Source: Paraspadella gotoi (taxonomy: Eukaryota > Chaetognatha). Taken from it: DNA of 64,000 nt. The translations under genes and the position numbers were made by a program. Location of the stretch: NCBI GenBank assembly GCA_051294375.1, contig CM119264.1, positions 12,650,263-12,714,262 of the forward strand, read 5' to 3'. Below, one piece after another: positions 32,859 to 46,600 of the stretch. The first letter of the stretch is position 1; every line of letters begins with the position of its first letter. The notes under the pieces are model-generated. The model worked only from the letters and a program-made list of their open reading frames with translations. It ran no database searches and was not told where the DNA came from.

Positions 32859-35800
32859 TTAATCAAACTCTTTGTGTTTTGCTGCCCAAGACCGTGGCCA
32901 AGGAAGCGGCCATCCGTATTGTCTCGGCACGTGACCCTTAACGTTACATTCGAAATAGTCGAAAAGACGAAACCACAAGACCCGGTTGATTTGGAAAGCC
33001 GGGTCGCCGCGGTTGGGAAGGGAGCGCTTGACGGAGAGGGAAGGGTTGGATGCGACGAGGGTGTGGTAGATCCAGAACAAACTGCGGAGGGGCGAAGAAT
33101 ATATTTTAACGCCACAAATACAAAAAAGTTTATCATCACCTCCATATTTTCTGCATACATAAACCAGTCTCGTTCTGTCAATCCGTTTGTTCTTCGTCAA
33201 ACTTTTAACTTTTCGTCTGAGGGCTATTAGTTTTCCAAATATGCATTTTGATTTGCAATCAATGTCTTTTTACGTTTTTTAGAATAATTTAAAAAAAAAA
33301 AGATTCAAAATACACTAAAGCTATAAAGGATCTTTTCTGAACTGATGAAGTCACTTACCGAGTGCATACGTAGTAAGCGAGCACGCAATCGAGAGTGTAA
33401 TGGTCGTGACCCAAAAGAATAAGCACGACGCCGACGAAACTTGTTACGGCGCAAGCCCAATGTAGGGGCCATAACCGTCGGGGCGAGTACTCTTGTATAA
33501 AGAGGTATGTCGTTACTAGCACACACGTATGTCCTGAAGGGAATAGGGATTAAAGCTGGAAAAAAAATGGCGGAATAAAGCATATATATATGTAAATAGC
33601 CAAATTTTACTGAAAAAGAATAATTAACGCGGAACACCCCCCCTTCTTATAAATTTTCATTTGGCAGATACCGGAAAAGACCCAGTCTCCACACGTATGA
33701 AGCTCGCCGGCAGTGGACATTCCGGCCGACATCATTATGCGCAAAGATCTCTGGATGATCTCGGGTAGTGTTCCTAAAAAAAGTAAAAAATAAAAAATTA
33801 GAGAAATGCTGGCGACTTCCACTATTCCTGCCTTTACCCTTTGTTTTAGGGGCGCATTCATAGGAATCGTAAGCTCGAGGCAGATTAGTGATGATCATCG
33901 TGACGCAACGATATAGATAGAGAAGACCCATGACAAAGAACTAAAACAGAAAATTAAGGACGAAAATGCATCAAATTTCAAGAAAACATTTGAAAATTCA
34001 TGAACAGTATAACATAATTTTTAAAAAAAGAAAAAACTGCTCTCATTATTTCAATTTTTTTCTACAAGAGCCTTTGCTCACCTGCCGACGGAGTAAGATC
34101 CATTTATGCCGGTGCAGCAAAACGGTGGTGTACCAAATGACTGTCAACGCCATGGCACAATATTCCGAGGCGGGAAACGCCCACTCTTGGACCTTGAAAT
34201 TCTCCAGGACCAAGTCAGGGAGGGGATGATTGGTTTTGTAGTCGGGGTATCGATCGTGAGCTAAAAGGGGTGAGCATTTAAAGGGTTGAATTTCTCTGAG
34301 TTAGGATTGAATTTAAATTTAAACCTAACCTAACGTTATGAAGAAACAGGTGATGGTGAGGCAGGCGGCGAACCAGATAAAGGCGATGAGAGTTTTTTTC
34401 TTTTCCGAAGGAAAGTTTTCTCGATCCTTTCGTCGAGCGAGGCGGCCGAATTCCGACCCACCTCCCTCGCCGCTGATGTAAATTTGAGTATGTTCGTTAC
34501 AGTTGTCGCCTGGGAAAGCGATTACAGCCATATTGAAAAAAAAAATTGGAGAATGTATCCGAGTTATCGACGTTGAGGTTCTTTCAGTTCCCTCATAGCA
34601 AAAAGAACTCAGAAAATACAGTCAATATTGGGAACATTGCTGAAATTTAATCCTCTTTAACTGGGTCTTAACAACTTAGGCAAATGAGAAAAATGAAAAT
34701 AGGATAAAATGAATGAATTTTTAAAAGGTCTGCGTTAGGTTTTTTATTATATCGGGTTTTTTTTGTGATCTAGATTTTAAGAAAACAGTTTAATTGGTCT
34801 GGTAAACGAGAAAGGTGTAGTTAACTGACCTGTATCATCATCTTCATCGTCGTCAATGTCTGGATTAACGGAAATCGATAGGTGCCCGTTTCTGCGCTCC
34901 GGCGATTCGTTCAACTGCTTTATCTGTGTCGTATAGCGTTCTGGAAGAGAACAAATAAGGGTTAAAGACCTATTTAAAAATTTTTGATATTTTGCAAACA
35001 TCTGCTTGGCGTTGGGAATTATTCACACATTTATCAGAAGAACAAGACAAAGTTTAATGAATAGCCCCATTCACCTTTGTCTTCTTCTGACTCTTCTACT
35101 CTCTGATATGTGTCGCCGTTAAGAGTTTTAGTATTCTGGCCGGGCATAGACATGGCGATAGCTCCGTAAACGGTCGAAAGTCCGGGAGGTGTTATTGGCA
35201 AACTGAAAAGAAAAAAAAAGGCTTTTTATCCACTAATTCGGAGTATAGTTCAGAATGGCAGAAAGACCATAAAAGAAGCAAGTCTCTGTGGCGCAACACC
35301 TTGAACTTGCCGGTTCTTCCGATAAGGTTTTAGTGTCGAAATTAATAGGGTTCATATGAAAATTTTCACCTAATGGGCGGAGTACTAGGATTACTGCTGA
35401 GAGGCGGCGAGTATAGCGGGTAGCAATAAGGCGCGGAGATCGCGGACTTGGTCGGAGAAGCTATTCGGGCTGGGATATAAATTTTACTGATAAACAATGA
35501 GGCTCACTCATTGAGTCGTCAGTGCCAGTGGTTCCCTTTTGACTTCATTCGAACCTTCATGTTTTGAAAGATCGGGCGATTCAGCGGTAGATGAGGCTCC
35601 GACAACGATGACTTCGGCGTCGACGGGCAAGGAGACGGTGTCACTAAGAGGTTCGTTTACGTTTTTGCTTTAAGGGGAACCAATGATAAAAATGATATCA
35701 TAAGCTTATGAGTATATCCAAGGAATTTGAATGGTGATTGTCATTAATTTTTTTTTATGCAGGAAAGTGATAAAAAAATTATAAGCTATCTGAATCTGGT

Positions 35801-36508
35801 CTTAAAATGTAAAATTTATAAAAAAATTCTTAGCCTTTTATATTTATAAATAATATTAAAAAATAATTATTAGGATACAGAGCCATATAAAATTTTTTTT
35901 ATCCATTGAAAGATATATTAAAAATGTAGAAATTTTTGTTTGAGCTTGTACTCACTCTAAATTTTTGACTCACCCCATTGAGTGCGGTTACCCCTAATTA
36001 TAGAAAAAAGAATCATATGGTCAAAACCAGCTTAAGTTAAAGGGTCAAACGTTATGCATTTTGCTTTTTACCCCCATGGTCACTTGGTCCCCTTAAATAA
36101 AGAGAAAAATAGAGAAAATAAAATGTTTTCATGATTTATGTTTACAATCTCTGCTGACCTGGAATCGTTATCTTGATCGTAGGTTGAACCGATCCCCTTC
36201 TTTTCGTCGCTGTCGAAAAGATGTCCCGGTCGGGCTCCGCCTTTCCGTTTTATTTTTGGAGTGCTGTGCCTAAAGTCTACAGCTTGATTGAGTAGGTTAC
36301 TTTCGTTGTTTTGGCGGCCAGCCGAGCCCCTCCTTGGACAGGGGGTTCCGCTGCTCCTATCTTCGCTATCCGAGACTCGCCCCGAACGGGCTGCCCCGAG
36401 CTTCGTCCAGTTTTCGACGTCGCCGGCCGATTTTTCCGATTTCGCTGGAAGATTCGTTTCATTCAAGACTGAAGGATGATTCGCATCGAGTCGTTGTCCC
36501 TCGGACAT
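32859..36508 (-). CDS. sgms: Sphingomyelin synthase (SGMS family)
   Basis: Transfers phosphocholine (or phosphoethanolamine) from a glycerophospholipid to ceramide in Golgi or plasma membranes. Eleven exons join in phase to 587 codons: 36508-36159, 35667-35555, 35469-35370, 35202-35075, 34940-34830, 34509-34330, 34260-34082, 33940-33838, 33773-33672, 33533-33359 and 33081-32859. Conserved blocks in order are KTLIAFIWFAACLTITCFF (TM1), PLPDLVLENFKVQEWAFP, HRHKWILLRR, YRCVTMIITNLP, CGDWVFSGHT, YSPRRLW, GHDHYTLDCVLAYY, LFWIYHTL and YFECNVKGHVPRQY. The catalytic triad is His457, His500 and Asp504, with the same spacing (43 and 4) as in human SMS1. The N-terminal ~320 residues are hydrophilic, acidic and low in complexity. 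I see no SAM domain, unlike SMS1 and SAMD8. Confidence 0.95.
35833..35995 (+). repeat. AT-rich interspersed repeat, copy B
   Basis: Partner of 6,182-6,352 in the same orientation (shared ACAGAGCCATAT, GTTTGAGCTTGTACTCACTC, ACTCACCCCATTGAGTG, TACCCCTA). It lies in intron 1 of the sphingomyelin synthase gene. Confidence 0.7.
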
Positions 36509-38337
36509 AACCGTCCGGAATGGGAGGGGGAGATCGAGCTAAAAGTATCGATGGTCGAATGTTTAGAGCGGAGACTCGTCGAGAAGAGGTTTCACGGTGC
36601 AACTAAGAATGGCAATTGCCACGCGGATTTACTGGACAGTAGCAATACAAACATGATTAAACAAGATTAGCGGCAAAAAATTAATTTTATCAAATAGTGA
36701 CAAAGCAGTTACTCTCTCACCGTACAAGCTCACCGTCTGTTTTAAACAAAAGAAACTTTAAAAAGATAAAAAAATATATATATTATAAATAACTAAACTA
36801 AAAAAAGGATACCGCCGACATTTAAGGCTAAATTCGTGTTCTAGATTGGAGATTTGCGAAGTACGTAACTCCAGGAAAAGAGAAAGCTATAGCATTTACT
36901 AGTATATAATAGTATGTATTAAATTTCCTATATCGATTTTTAAATTATAATTATGTATGGAAATAAAATTTGTTTATCTTCTGAAAATTTAAAATGGCAG
37001 TACTGCCAACAACTACAATGGTCAACCTATTTGTTGAATTAAAATAACTAATGACTAAATTTCTCTAGATTTATTCAAAATTGTAATTTAGTTAAACTAA
37101 AAATCGTTGCCTAGAAAAATATTTTTTCAAAAAATTTTTCTCTGAATTTCGAGTTAAAAAGAGAAGATTATTATTATTAAACTGGAAAAAAGTAGAGCAG
37201 GTTATCAAAAGAGAAATTAAGAGTTAAAAGGGTCATCGGCTAATAAAGCAAATTAAATAAGCACTTAATAACGTAATTCTGAACTCAATGACCCCTAAAA
37301 GAACTGTAAAGATCAAATTGAAGATGTTGGAGAATATATCAGAATATTATAACATTCGCAAGAAATGTAATAACGTCAATAATTTTTTTTAACACACGTA
37401 CACTTAGAACTGGGTGCGCCTAAGTCGAATCCATGTAATTAAACGCAAATCAATTTGTACCGAATCATACAACTAAAAGTCGTTAGTTTATTCGCTAATA
37501 TTATGAGTTATAAACCAAAAAAAAAAAATCATTTTTATTGCAAACAAAATGTTTTCTATTTTCCTGTTTTCAATTTCTACAAAAAAGTCGTGCAAAATAA
37601 ACGCAATCTCCTGAGCAGTGAGATTGGAGGGTGGATCCGGGATATTCCATTCCTTTGCTCCTTTGTTTCAAGTCCGTGATAATAAATTTAAAAAAAGAGT
37701 AATATACTACGTATGTAATGAAGGCGAATTAAGCGACATTATAAATAATTGGGGGGGTATGTCACTTTCAACTGCATCAATTTAATTAATTTAAATTAAA
37801 CATCAGTATTAATACGGCTAAAATGGCTTACCAAACTGATTTTTAAACATTAAATAACTAGCTAGTGAGGCGACATTTGTATAAAAATAACGGCTATTTG
37901 TTTTGATAAAATAAGTTTCATTCTTTTTTATTAGTTTGTTGAACTGATGAATATCGGATTAAATTCAATTTTGTCAGTTGTATCTGTCCGAAGTATAATT
38001 TATGTTTAGTATTGTATTTTATTCAAAAATCAAGTTGGAGATGTTTCATCTGCTAAAATCTGACAATTAAATCTTTTAAACTGATAAATAACTTGAGGAA
38101 ATAGATATGTGTTGAAATGAGCGGGCAGTTTATCCTACCTTTAGCTCAGACAACGGTTTGACTAACAGAAGAAGAGATATCTTCAATACCTCTCGTCTAG
38201 AGCTGACCGGCGCTATCCGTCTTCTAGGAATCTATATCATAATCATATAACTTGGAAGAGACAATTATAACTCATATTAGATCGTTGGTCAGTGGAAATA
38301 AAGTTTTAAAAAGAAAACGCGATTTATTAATGGTAAA
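36509..38337. other. Intergenic spacer, CPSF1 3' end to SGMS 5' end
   Basis: AT-rich, no gene recognised. The right end should contain the CPSF1 poly(A) signal and the left end the SGMS promoter. Confidence 0.55.
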
Positions 38338-40619
38338 TCAAAAATGTGAGGCGACTCTTTCCATCTCCACAATATCGTCCACTACAGCATCGACGGTTGC
38401 GCCGATCTTGCGGCATAGTTCCTGCCGCTCCGTGGAACTCATGAACAAAAATGTAGACAATAGTTCGCCGTCGAGAATGTTCCTAAGGAACAAAGTAATT
38501 TTAAATAATTTACAAATAGATTAGAATAAAATTAATAATTCAGATGAAAGATTGTTTTTTCTCATTCTTTAAATCCATTCATTCTTTTTCTTTTCTGTTT
38601 CTTATATATTTATATTTATATATTCATATATTTATATTTATATATTTATATTTTCATGCCATTCTTTCACTTACCGGTTAGGATTTTGTAAGGCCCTAGC
38701 TCCTTGGGCCACTGTGCGAAAAGCCTTAGGATTCAAACCCGCCAAGTGAGGCGAATGTTGATTGAGAATATTTTGCAGCATTAGCAGACGTCGGTAAACT
38801 TTCTCGCCGACGGGAAGGAGATGGCCTAATCCGCCGTCAAGTGTCGCGAACATTGTCACGTGCCGTCGATCGAACTGGGTCGAAATCTTGCGTTCGGTAC
38901 TCAAGGCGTCGGTAGTGCGGCATCTGGTAGACCAAGGGGGACGGGGAAGAAAGGAAAGGAGCGAGAAGTGAATTGGTGATAAATGGGAGTAATTAAGTAA
39001 ATAGTGATATTAAAAAAATGCAGCAATTAAAAGGAGGGTAAAAGTAAAAGAAGAGACGCTTAGAAGAAAAGGAGAAAATTTAAGATTGACAAAATTTTTA
39101 AAAAATTTGAAAGCCCACCTGATTCGCCACAATGTCGTGACATGACTGCCAAGATTGAAATCTGCCCTGCGTACCAGGCGTTGTCCACCAGCACTCTCCT
39201 TAGCCTCCGGCTGGTACATAAAGACCACGAGATTTTGGAGAGAGTCGCTAACGAGAAAGGCGAGGCTCGCGTTGTCGACGAGAAACTCCGCGGAGTAGAC
39301 TTCGAGGGGCTTTACGTCTCGAGCCACGAGGGACAGATTCTTGTGTTCAGAGGAGTATCTTTAAAAAGAACGGGATGTTTGCGGGAATAGAACAGACATT
39401 GTTATCTGGTTAATGAAATGACTATCAGGAATTAACCTACCGAATTAAAGCAACGCTTTTGGTGACATCTCCATAAAGGATGAAGTTCTTGACCGTCACC
39501 AGAGTGTGAATATAGATCTGAGTGTCAATGAAGGCGATACCGATAAGATCGTCAGATTTAAGTTCCCAAAGGATGATGCGTTGACCGATGTTTGTCACTA
39601 GGTAACCGTTCAGCTGAGAATTGTCAAATCAAAATGTCAAAATGGATGCCCAACACTAAATATTTTTTGTACTTATTTACTACCAATAAGTAAATAAGTG
39701 TATTTTTCACTTAGCAACCTGCGCCAACGCCGTGACCGGTCCTTTTTGTTCTTTGTCGTAAACGGTCTTTACTTTGGTTCTCGTTAAAGGTTGCCCAGGC
39801 TCCGGGACAACCTCGATGAGATCGAGAATAAGGATACGCCCCCGGGAGGTACATTCCTCACCGTAGCAGTTGGTGGTACCGACGACGATAAAGCCCTTAA
39901 GGCCTGAGACAGTACCAGTGTCCTAAGAGAATATACGAGACGTTTAGATTTTGACTTCCTCTTAAATAAATATATAAATATATGCATATGAAAAAAAGAG
40001 AAAGAAATGATTAAAAATAACAAAAATACAGGAAGGTCCAGCTCTTATGGAATAATAAATAATAAAAAAAGACTATATTTAGAAACTAGTTTAAATTTTC
40101 TTTTGATTGATATCAAAAACGTCTGGAAAATCCAACAGCAACTACTGTAAATGATGCTTTTTGTATAACATGTCGAAATTCCTTACAAAATTGAAGAAAA
40201 TTTTGGCGATAATCAAGATAAAGGATGGTGACTTTTGATTTTTGGCCGCGCAGTTTTTCTGATTGATTGATAAAAATGTAGGATACAGAAGCAGAATATC
40301 CCACGCATCCCCTCGAGAACTGTCGACCTTCTGACAGTAATAATATGGACAGAAATGACAGCATTCCCTACAGGCGCAGTCTCAAAAGCAAATGCCACCT
40401 TCTCTGAACACTTAGAGGTCAAGGTTACTGAATGTGAATCTTTTTAATTGATTGTGTTATCATTACAACTTTTTACAAGTGTACCAATTATCATTTGATT
40501 TCTTTTTTATTTACCCGTCTAAACAATTTTTTTTAGTCCCAAAAGAGCTGGACCTCCCTGTAGTAGAAAAGTATGGGATTTGACAACACCAAATTTAGTT
40601 AATTATAATAATAATAATT

Positions 40620-40650
<31 letters not shown>

Positions 40651-43600
40651 TAATAATAACATACTTTGAGGGAAACGTGTCGCATGCAAGTGGCGTTTTC
40701 CCAGTTGTCCAGCTCAAGTTTGGCATTGGGAATGGGGTCCCAGTTAAGCGGAGAGAAAAAGGAAATTGAGAACTTGTCAACTGTGGGCCAAACGTATCGG
40801 ACGTCTTTTTGTTGAGGTTCAAACTCCCTGTCCTCGCCAGTTTGGCGGACATACTCGGTTACGGGTTCCTTAAATATGCATGAACGAATTAGGAAATTTA
40901 ATAAAAACATTCTTTGATCATTTATTAACTCACTTCTGTGCTGAGGCCGACGGCATAAATCTTCGCAACAGGATGGTAAACGATAAAGTGTGGAGTGCAC
41001 CGCAGAGGAATCTTACGGATCGGCCAAGGATTGTCGTAGGAGAGGTGGGTCGGAAGGATGCAAACCCGAAGGTCCCCCTCACGGTTGAAGTAAAGAAAGC
41101 CAGTAGGACAGTTAACGTTGTCAAAAGGAGCAAAGCATGTTACGCCGCCGTCTTTGGAGGGTAAAAGGGATGCAAGAGGCGGGTGGGAGAGGAAAAAAAA
41201 ATAATGAAACGAAAAGAGCAAGAACATCTAATAAAAATTATTACCGTTTTTTTTTAAAGGCTAAAGGTAATACCTACTCACCTACATTCATAGGGTGCAG
41301 CCGAGGAATGCCTCTGATCGTAATGAAAAACCAGAATGGGAAAGTGCCGGCGATGAAAACCCCTTCATAGCCAGACACGTTAGAGAAAGGTCTTAGCATC
41401 CGCGTCCACGTCCTCGTCTCCGGATCTACTGGACGAAGCCCTCGACTCTTTTTCCGGTCGCGCAAATTGGAATCGAGGAGAACCTTGCGAAATCTGGGTT
41501 AAAAAAAAATAATAGTAACATAGAAGGAAGAAACAAGTATGGCAGAGAAAAAAAACCCTGTAAGTATATAAGTATAACAATATATGTATTATATATAATA
41601 TATATAATATATATAATATATATATAATATATGTTCAAGATAATTGCTTATTAGGGTGTAGTGACGAAAAGATTGAGCGAGGGAACAATGTTTTTTTGCT
41701 GCTTTTGTATATGTAATAAAAAATAAGTCCTTTTTCAAAAGAAATTTGCATAACAGTATCATTAAATGAATTTTTTTTATAGTAAATCTTATCTTATAAA
41801 ATCATAAAATTTTAAAATCATATTTTTTTTAATTTTAAGAACATTTTCGGATTCACCGGAAAAAAATGGAAAACTTTTGTAAAATATGTTACATGATATT
41901 TTTAGGTTAAAGCTGCGAAAAATGACCAAAAAGTTTCATCATATAATAGTGGAGAATTTGACCTTTTTTTTCATTTTTAACGCTGAAGACATTGAAATTT
42001 TCAATAACATATTTTATATTTTTGATCTAACTTTTTATGAAGAATCAGAATTTCTAATAAAAATTATTAAAAAATTATTTTGAAAACTTATGATTTTATA
42101 AGGATATTACTATAAATATATTATAATTAATGATACTGTTCCCAAACAATATAAGCAAAATATTTTTTGTACTCCTTAATCATATCTAAATCTAAATATC
42201 CTTGTTTGTTAACTCAAATAAAATTTATGTTCCCCAGTGCTCCACTCTATTGCTTATGGTCTAGCGTATACACTGCGGCACAAAAAGTAGCCTCTTGTTA
42301 GCTTTAAATACCCCCACTATTTTTTTTTAATTTGAAAAAATTATTTATGAAAAGTATTGCTTTTTTAAAAAGCTACCGATTGATGCAAAATAAATTAATT
42401 GGTTCAGGTAACAGATTACTGCAATACTTTGAAGTCAGAGTCTGAAAATAGAATTAAGAAAAAATAATTTTTGAAAATTAAGTTGATACTTCTTTTTTTA
42501 ACTGATGATAAAAGATTGCTTTTCTATCAAATTTCCTTACTTTTCCTGACTTTTGATGACTAAAAAATATTTTGTACTAATCAATTTCAACGTCCTATAA
42601 CTTTTGAACGTTTTGCTCAATTTTATTGAGACTTTGACCAATTGCTTCATCTTTCAATATGCTTTGTTTTATATTTTTATATCTTTATAAAATTGAACCA
42701 TCCAATATGGTTTTTTCCATTTGAAAAAATGGCTACTTTTTTTGCGCCGCAGTGTACAGTCATGCCACTTAATTTCAGACTTTAAAAATCACCATATATA
42801 CTTGGGTTTTTAAAAAAAATTTTAAAGTTAATTAAAGTTTATTGAAATATAATAAGTTTGGTATAAATTATATTAAAATCGGGCATTCCGTTTAGGATAA
42901 GTTATTTTTAAAAAGAAAAACGGCTCCTTACAAATATGTTTTCAGATAGAGGGATGAGTCTATTTCACTGGATTCCCCCATTACTCTTCCCCATTCTCGC
43001 TCGAGACACCTTTTCTTCTTCCTCTTCCGCCTCTTTTCCTCCCTTTCCCTTCCTCCTCATCGAGCGACGACAGAAGGAGCAAAGAGAGAGATTTTAGTTC
43101 TGTCTTGGGTTCTACTTCAGCTCGCGAGCTCCCTCTCAGAGAATATACTTTTTTTGCCTATTTTTTGGACTTTTCCTTTGACTTTACTCATAGAGAGATA
43201 GAGATGATGGACCTACCCATCAGTTAGGTTTTATATCATAAGAAATACCAAACCTATACCTTTAAAACCAATTATCATTAAACTCAATAGAGTTTACGGT
43301 ACGTAGCTGAGCTTATGTTCATCCTTAAACCTATTAAGTTTTTTTATAAATACTTCGGAATCATCATCTAATTTGTTCATTCATGAATTACTTCCATCAA
43401 TAATAAGTGATCCATTTAAAAGCTAAGTCCTTTAAATAAATTCAGTTCGAGCAAATTAAAAATGGCATATTAAAAATTGAATCACTGTAAATGAGTCTAA
43501 ACCTATGGCTTGAACATTTTTCATTCTAATAACAACCTAAAAGTTTTTGAAAATAAAAGACACATTCAAATATATTGTTTTTATTACATGAAATCAACAA

Positions 43601-46600
43601 CCAGATTTGATATTTCATTCTGTAATGTATTTGCCTACATAATCCCACAAATTTTACTAGAGCTGCGACTTCCTTTAACAGAATTAAGCTGATCAGCGCT
43701 TTTAGCTACATTTACTTGACCATCAGAATCTGAGAGTCCACCACGATCGAGTTGAATTGAATTCAAGATCGTCGCAGTCAATTTCCATTTAAATGTGAGG
43801 TCCTTGGTAACTCCGGGGCATAAGTCGGTTTCCCGTTTGTGTAATTCATCCCTCATGGAAATATCTAACTCTGTCAAAACCGTTTTGTTAGTGCCCGAGA
43901 TCAAAGCAGAACTATTGGTGATTTCAGTAACATTGGGTTGGCTGGCATGTTCGCCACACAGCCACAACATCTTTCCTGAAGGTAACAAACAACGTTTTAG
44001 AGAATAAAAATCTTTTTTCACTAGACTCATAACAAAAGATCGAAAATGTAAATAAGAACTCTTGAAGTAGTCGGATTTATCATCATGTGAATTAACTTCT
44101 GAATTAGACACTTTCAGCGTTTTCATGATTGAATACATATATAAAATAACTTTCTTGGCATTTTCACCTCCTAAGCAATCAATATCAACACATGCCGTTT
44201 CAAGGATGCTATAAATTTTGGCTAAATAACCTGCAGAATGCGTCAAAACTCGTTCTTTTTCTTCAAAGGACATGTTATCAACATTAATAGCTGTAACCAC
44301 ATGCCAACCATGTTCATTTTCACATAAAAATTTTACTTGCCATGTGTTTTCAATAAGTACCTTTACACTGAGCGTAATGTCAGAAATCTTTAAGTCAAGC
44401 AAGATGAGAAAAGGGAGAATTATGTCATCTGCAGAATATTTCACGATTTGTCGCAAAAAACGCCGTTGTACAAGCTCTTTAACTTCGAACAATGACTGAA
44501 TCTGATTATCACCAGTATCACCCAGGGAAAAACTTTGATTTTCCTCGGGATTTCGAATGTTACATAATTTTTCAGCCTCCATTAATAGATTTTTCAAGGA
44601 AAGTTCTGAACCTTGACGCATGTCTATCAAAGGAGCCCTTGCCTTGTTTAAAAGCAACATTCCTGCCTCCGTCTGCAACCAAGAATCAGAGGTTCCAACT
44701 AGCACTGCAATTATAGGTTTACCCAAATTAATAATGGAAAATCTGAGTTCCATCATACAATTACTGCTTTCTGCATATTCCTTTGAAACGCAAACCAGAA
44801 CCATTTGGGCATTCTTCATACCTATTGCAATATCTTCAAAGAGACCTTGTCTTCCTGCCTGCTCAATGTCAATCCAACATGAAAGCCCAGATTTTTCTAA
44901 AAATTTTTTTAATTCCCTTGGATCACTATTTTCATTAGCAAGCGCTGTTTCAATCAAAGGTGTACCCTTTTTAACTGCGTCATGACTATTGTACCAGCAG
45001 TAAGAAACAAATACCTTCAATTTAGAATTTTTCACAATTTGCGTAAGCCCCTCTAATTTGAGATTAAGCTGTTGTTTTAGCTCCAAAACTTTATCATCAA
45101 AAACATTAGGATTGGAAAAATTTACATAAATTTCTTGCCCGATGACAAGACCAAAGTCAGATTTTTTCCAGTTCATATTAGTATCAATGAGTACAACCAT
45201 CAATGGTTTTTTTAAAAATCTTCCAGCATATGAAAATAATTTTTGACAAAAATCATCTTTTTCATAATTGGTAGAAACCATCATCATAAACAACTTAGTA
45301 TGTTTGATAGATAATAAAACTTCTTCGTAATCAAGCTGACTTGTTATTTCTGAATACCAAACTTTGTAGCCCCATCCATTTAACAGTTTCTGCAATTTTG
45401 GAGGACAAAGATCATACTTTTCAGTTAAATCAAAATTGCTAAAAGATAAAAATATATCTGATTCAAGTTTACTTGTTAATTCCTTCATCTCATATACGGT
45501 TTGCTCAAACTGCAAATCAAAGTCAGAAGCACTTGAAGTTGGAAGAACAGCTTTTAACTCAAGCATAGAAATAGTATGAAAATGCTTCTGACACTGTAAA
45601 AATGGTGCCCTAAAATCTATCGCTTTTTGAACGAGTTTTTGGGAAAACATGGCAGGATCGTATGTAAATGTTTTCATACAATCAGGACAAGGCATTGAAA
45701 AATCATACACAACTCCAAGAAAAGATTCAGCAACCAAATTTTCAATTACTTCATGGAAAAGTAATATTAGGTTTTCTGGCCGAGGTCCCCGCACTTTTGC
45801 TTCTAACTGATTTTGTTTTTGTTCAATTAATGCTACCAACCGATTCTTTCTCAACAATGTTCCTCTTTTCCAAATTTTAGAATCATCAGCGAATTCACTT
45901 AGACGAACTTGTATCCGATTAAATAATCCTGGTGGTAAATATTCAAAATGATAAATAATTTTAGAACGTTTGTAATTGGGTTCAGAAACGTCAGGCCAGT
46001 CCAAGTCAACAGGGCAGGATTCCGGCAATAAACAAGGAACTATGCTCATTGATTCTTTAATAACCTCGTAGGTTAAATCAAACTCCTCAGTTAACTTTAA
46101 AAGCCAATTATGCATTGCTGGGTCATAATTTTTCCATATTATTGGTAAGTCTCTGTGATATAATCGACCTTGCTTAATGGGACTGTCTTTGACAGATACA
46201 ACACATGCCATGACATCTACAATCCATTGTGGATCTACAACAAGAATATTTTTCAATAACTCTGTATCAAAATACTGGACAGAACCTAATTCATGTAAAA
46301 ACGAAATCGCCTCTTTTATATCTTTTTCTTCAAAAATACCAACCTTGGCAGCTTCAATCATTACATTTTCCCAAGTAATTGTTTTAGTTATGGTCCTCTT
46401 TGATACAATGATCTTCTCTAAATCTAGGTAAACACTCGGGACTAACTCCCCCATGTATTTTTGGTGTAATGTAACTTTAATTAACTCATCTCTGAGTTGA
46501 GATATTCCCTGTCCAGTTATAGAACTAATGAAATAAAATCCGATGATCTGAGGAAATTTTTTTTTAAGTTTGTCGATAGGAATTTCAATGTTGGAAACTT

